A stretch of 64,000 bases of DNA, from assembly GCA_013400155.1 (NCBI GenBank), contig VXBM01001083.1, positions 70,854-134,853 on the forward strand. The letters are read 5' to 3'. Below the pieces are notes generated by a model. The model did no database searches. It had not been told where the DNA came from and saw nothing but the letters and a program-made list of their open reading frames with translations. Positions within the stretch are counted from its first letter, which is position 1; the number at the start of each line of letters is the position of its first letter. Both the position numbers and the translations under genes were made by a program. Positions 60,258 to 64,000 of the stretch are shown piece after piece. The stretch is from Helopsaltes ochotensis (Eukaryota > Chordata > Aves > Passeriformes > Locustellidae).

Positions 60258-63200
60258 CAAGGAAGAGAAAGAGTAATTTTAATAATAAAATGTGCTCACC
60301 TCTCAGGACGGGTGCATGCCATGATAAATTATTTCAATCTATAACCTTTTCAGTTGTCAGTAAAATTGTTCTTTCCAGACAAATCATTCACCATTGAACT
60401 GAGTTTCCCAAATTTCTCTGAAGAGGTGGTGAGGGTCCAAAAAACAGGCTCTGAACACCTGTCCAGAGAATTCCGTCTAGTAGTGGAATTATTAGAGGTT
60501 ATCACGACCAAGTTTAGAGTCTGTGAATATTAAGACATTGAAAACCATTATACAAAGTTAAAAGAGAACTGTTAAGACTCTAAATATACCCTAGATACCC
60601 TAAAAGCATCATTTGTATAAATAGTTTAGAAATAGTATCACTCTTGCTGGGGAGTTAGCACAGTTAGTGGGTGTCTCTACTCTGTACAGTCCATTCATTG
60701 AATAGTGTTGAGAGGTAATTATAGAAGTAAATTATAGATACCTGAAGATGCAGGTATTTTACAGGGCACCCTCTGTGTAACTGCTCATCACTGGTGACTG
60801 AGGTGGCTGAGTATCTGAGGTGGCTTTTCATAACTCAATACTGAGACCAGCTTGGAGCCCGCATGTCTTGAAACTTGAAACCAGTTTACCAGGCATGTCT
60901 TGTAAGTTTTGCTGCACTTACCATAATTAGACTCACATTGTTCTACAAATCAGCTAATTTTAAATGCATTGTTTAACTACACAAGCTCTAGTCACATAGA
61001 TTATGGCAGTGTAACCATTTATGCAGTGATACAATCACAGTGACCAAAACAGCTTGTGGCTATTGCTTTCCCAGTTGAGCTGCACCCATAGATTTGAGGT
61101 GTCTAGCCTTTCTGTGACTGTTTCAGGAGTAAAAAAAAGAGTTCTGAGACAAAAAAGTGCTTGATTTCACTCTTCTCATTTTTTTGGGGGTGTTAAAAAG
61201 TAATCACAGACAAGTGAGCTTGTTCTTTCAGCTGCAATGGAAGGATTTCTTTGGTTTGCAAACATACTCCTTCCCACTGTCCTTTGTGCCTCAAAATATT
61301 CGTACTAGTAAAAATAAATATGATTTTATATGTGCAGTGTTTCTTGATGACTTTTTGTATGCAGAAAATCTTTCCTATGAGTCCTTTCATGTGACTGTGG
61401 TGTGAAGGTTAGCACAAAGGTAACTCATTTAATTAGAGCTTATTTATTTCCTCTTCTAGCTGGAAACAATGTAGAAAATCAGCATCATGTTTCTAACTAG
61501 CAGGAGGAAAAGGCCAAGTTGGTCAGCCAATTGCAGCTCTATATTTACCTTTCCTTTCTCAAGCACAAGAAAATCAAATGAAGGAAAACACAGAAAATGC
61601 AATGAGAAGAGTGGGTAGCTGACTTCTAAGCCATATTCTGATGAAGAAAGCAGAAGGGAGAGTGAAATAAGAGTATGCAGGCAGAAATCTGAGCATACTC
61701 GGGAAGACACTGAGCCCCATGCACAATCTGTCCCCTTTGGCTACACAGCAGACTGTCATTCACCCAGTGTGGATCAGATTCTTTTTTGCATGGAAACGTA
61801 TTACACTGCTTTAAAAAAGGGCTTCATATAAATAATTTCTAGGTTCAGGAGTTATTTTTTGACAAACTTCAATAGAACTGTTCTTGCTATCCACATTCAT
61901 TCCTAAGAGGATGGATTGCATTGCTGTTTGAACTCACAGTTCAACAGATGAATGGCGTTTTTTGAAATATACACAGAGTTTGCTTGTTACAGCAATTCCT
62001 TTTGTTACTCATTTCACATAGTAACTTGTATATCCATTAGTGGTAAGATGTTTCAGGGGAAAAAGTTTTAATTGCACATATTTAAAGGGTACATCATTTA
62101 CCTTTATTACAACGCTAGTTGCAGCTGTGGTCTCAAAAATTATCCCAGTGTGCACCATGCTGGTGCAATTAGGAGAAACTGGTTCTTTGTCTTTATAATC
62201 CTTCTCTGGATGAGAAATAAGAACATCGATAGAACAGAGAAAGCATTGTACTGTATTATAACTCAGTAAGTCAGCCTGGCCCCATGACAGTTTCTGGAGT
62301 AGTAAATCAGAGTTGGAGAATAGTTTGGGAAGGGAAACCTAGTTAGAGTGTTTGCACTAAATATAAGAGCTGATGCGTGGGCGTTACAGTCACAAATCCT
62401 GTTATATGCTAATATGACTTATGCGCATAACACCCAAATATAATTATCAGAGTTAACCCCTCTGTACCTACTGTATTTAAAATTAAAATGAAGTGATGCC
62501 ATTTGCACTTTCAGAACAGTTGGTCTATATTGCACATGAACATTTAATAATTTAGCTTATTTTTGCTGACCGAATACACTGTGCCAGACCACAATTCTTT
62601 TATTTGAGCAGCGATTGACATCCTTCTTGAACCTGATGAATCTTGAATTCAAATGAACTAACTTAATTGAAATTTCATTTAAAAAATATGAGTTTTAATG
62701 AAGGTATTCCTTAGCCAGGGAACGAAGGATACCATAGGGGACAGTTTGATACATTGTGCTGTGTGAAACTGATGTTTAGCCACAATTTTTCAACCTTAAC
62801 TCTGGAGTGAATTCTTAGTAAGTGGACATGAGACGCCCAACACAATCAAGTCTATGAGCACCTTCCAGTCTAGAGCTCCCTTCAGGATCATGGTGCTAAT
62901 TAGGGTGTCTATACTGACTTCATTCTCTGCTCCAGGAGAAAGTTTATTTTCTGGACCTCTTTTTGCAGAACTGTTTGCACCCTTTATGTTTAATGAATTG
63001 GCTTTGCCGTCTCTGAATACTATTTAGGGCAGTCCTGGATTTGATCACTCCCAGACTGTTCTTCACTCCATGTGTTTTGTATGCCCAGCCAAATACTCAT
63101 AGGAGCCAGCTTTGTTTAGGAAAAACCTTGCTGATCTGCAGCAGAGAAAATTCCTGGCTGATAAAGTTGTGGACAAGCAGGAGACTAGAGAGTGATCCAG

Positions 63201-64000
63201 CTGCTGGTGTTGACATGCTCATCTTGAACAGTCATCAACAGGCTTTGGTGTAGCAAAGCACTCCTACTCCATTTTTATTTAATACAATGACTACTTCCCT
63301 TAACTGGGGACTAACCTTCCTTCCTACAAACTGCTATGGACCTCTGAGAAAGGTCTGCAAAAAATGGAAAACTTATGCTTACATTTTTCAAGACTAATGA
63401 ATTCTGAATTGCAAATCCATCTGCACACACCCTGAGAGCAGAAACTGTGGCATTGCATATGCCTTCTGTGCAGTACTCAATCCAAAAAGCTGCAACCTTC
63501 TACACTTGTAAGTGATGGCAGATATAACTCTATTTTGACTAGCAAGCCAAAAAATGTATTGACTTAAGAAAGCAGCATTTTTCATTTTAAAAATGTCAAA
63601 ACAAACTGTCAGCAATTTTGAAAAAAAGTCCCTAAGATCTGTTTGTTTGCCTCTTCTGATTGGAAACAAAACTTACAAAAACTTGCTGTGAGAAAGTTTA
63701 TTGTTTTTTGCATAATTACTTTCTGAGAAGAAAAAAAAATCAAAATCTTTTCAGCCGTCCTGCTGATTCCTGACTTTTGCCGCTAATTTCCATGGGTAAA
63801 GAAGCATATGCTAGTGATTCCTGGAATTACATATCAATATTTTAGTTTGTCATCTTGAACTCAGATCACATCAAAATTCTATGACCTTCAACAGTTAGCA
63901 TCTTTCTGTGAAGGGATTTATTCCTTTCAGTTTGACTCTTGTGCTCTTAACTTTGATACAGGTTTCTGCTTTCATGAAAGGATTTCTGTAGTAACGCCTT
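60258..64000. other. Right end of the window, no recognised element
   Basis: About 3.7 kb of AT-rich DNA with no repeat family, RNA gene or convincing exon recognised. Open frames (91 codons or fewer) show no motif. Confidence 0.5.

Noticed and set aside
1..64000. CRISPR arrays, bacterial operons, phage or tRNA/rRNA genes
   Set aside because: No regularly spaced repeats, no dense coding and no recognisable tRNA or rRNA. The window is vertebrate, bird-like repeat-bearing non-coding DNA.

Overview
The window looks like avian nuclear DNA, probably from a songbird or another neoavian bird. The evidence is many fragments of CR1 LINEs, including one copy with recognisable reverse-transcriptase motifs, together with several endogenous-retrovirus LTRs of bird type with clear target-site duplications (TSDs). 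The background is AT-rich and non-coding. There are no operons, no bacterial or phage genes, no CRISPR array and no recognisable tRNA or rRNA. No host gene could be identified, so the window is probably a large intron or a gene desert. Family names rest on recognition by eye, because no database search was possible.

Layout. 1-5.8 kb: a CR1 fragment on the minus strand (1958-2745), a short ERV LTR (3339-3620) and a longer ERVL-like LTR on the minus strand (5184-5742). 5.8-10.9 kb: no feature recognised. 10.9-12 kb: a run of 64 A, a CR1 3' end and an ERV-like piece with ~46-bp internal repeats. 13.0-13.4 kb: a minus-strand open frame with coding-like composition, the only candidate for unrecognised coding sequence. 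15.5-16.1 kb: a CR1 3' end and a CCAA microsatellite. 20.26 kb: a 15-bp hairpin. 21.7-22.2 kb: an old CR1. 23.86-24.24 kb: a decayed retroviral pol fragment. 26.9 kb: a run of 88 A, followed by a GC-richer, possibly LTR-derived block. 28.66-28.99 kb: a short LTR with a perfect 6-bp TSD. 30.5-31.8 kb: CR1 pieces. 31.8-39.1 kb: nothing recognised. 39.1 kb: a GGGAAA/GGAAAA hexamer tract. 41.8-46.97 kb: the repeat-densest block, with an LTR fragment, a CR1 tail, a long CR1 split by a solo LTR, and another CR1. 48.7-53.9 kb: CR1 pieces, one split by a second solo LTR, and microsatellites. 57.9-60.3 kb: a solo LTR with a perfect 5-bp TSD and another LTR containing a 366-bp assembly gap. 60.3-64 kb: nothing recognised.

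How the parts relate: the elements are mostly dead genomic parasites of different ages. Two LTRs lie inside CR1 copies, which gives a relative order of insertion. Nothing here supports a new functional system. The items most worth checking are the coding-like frame at 13.1-13.4 kb, the gap-containing LTR, the isolated pol fragment, the very long A homopolymers and the hexamer tract.
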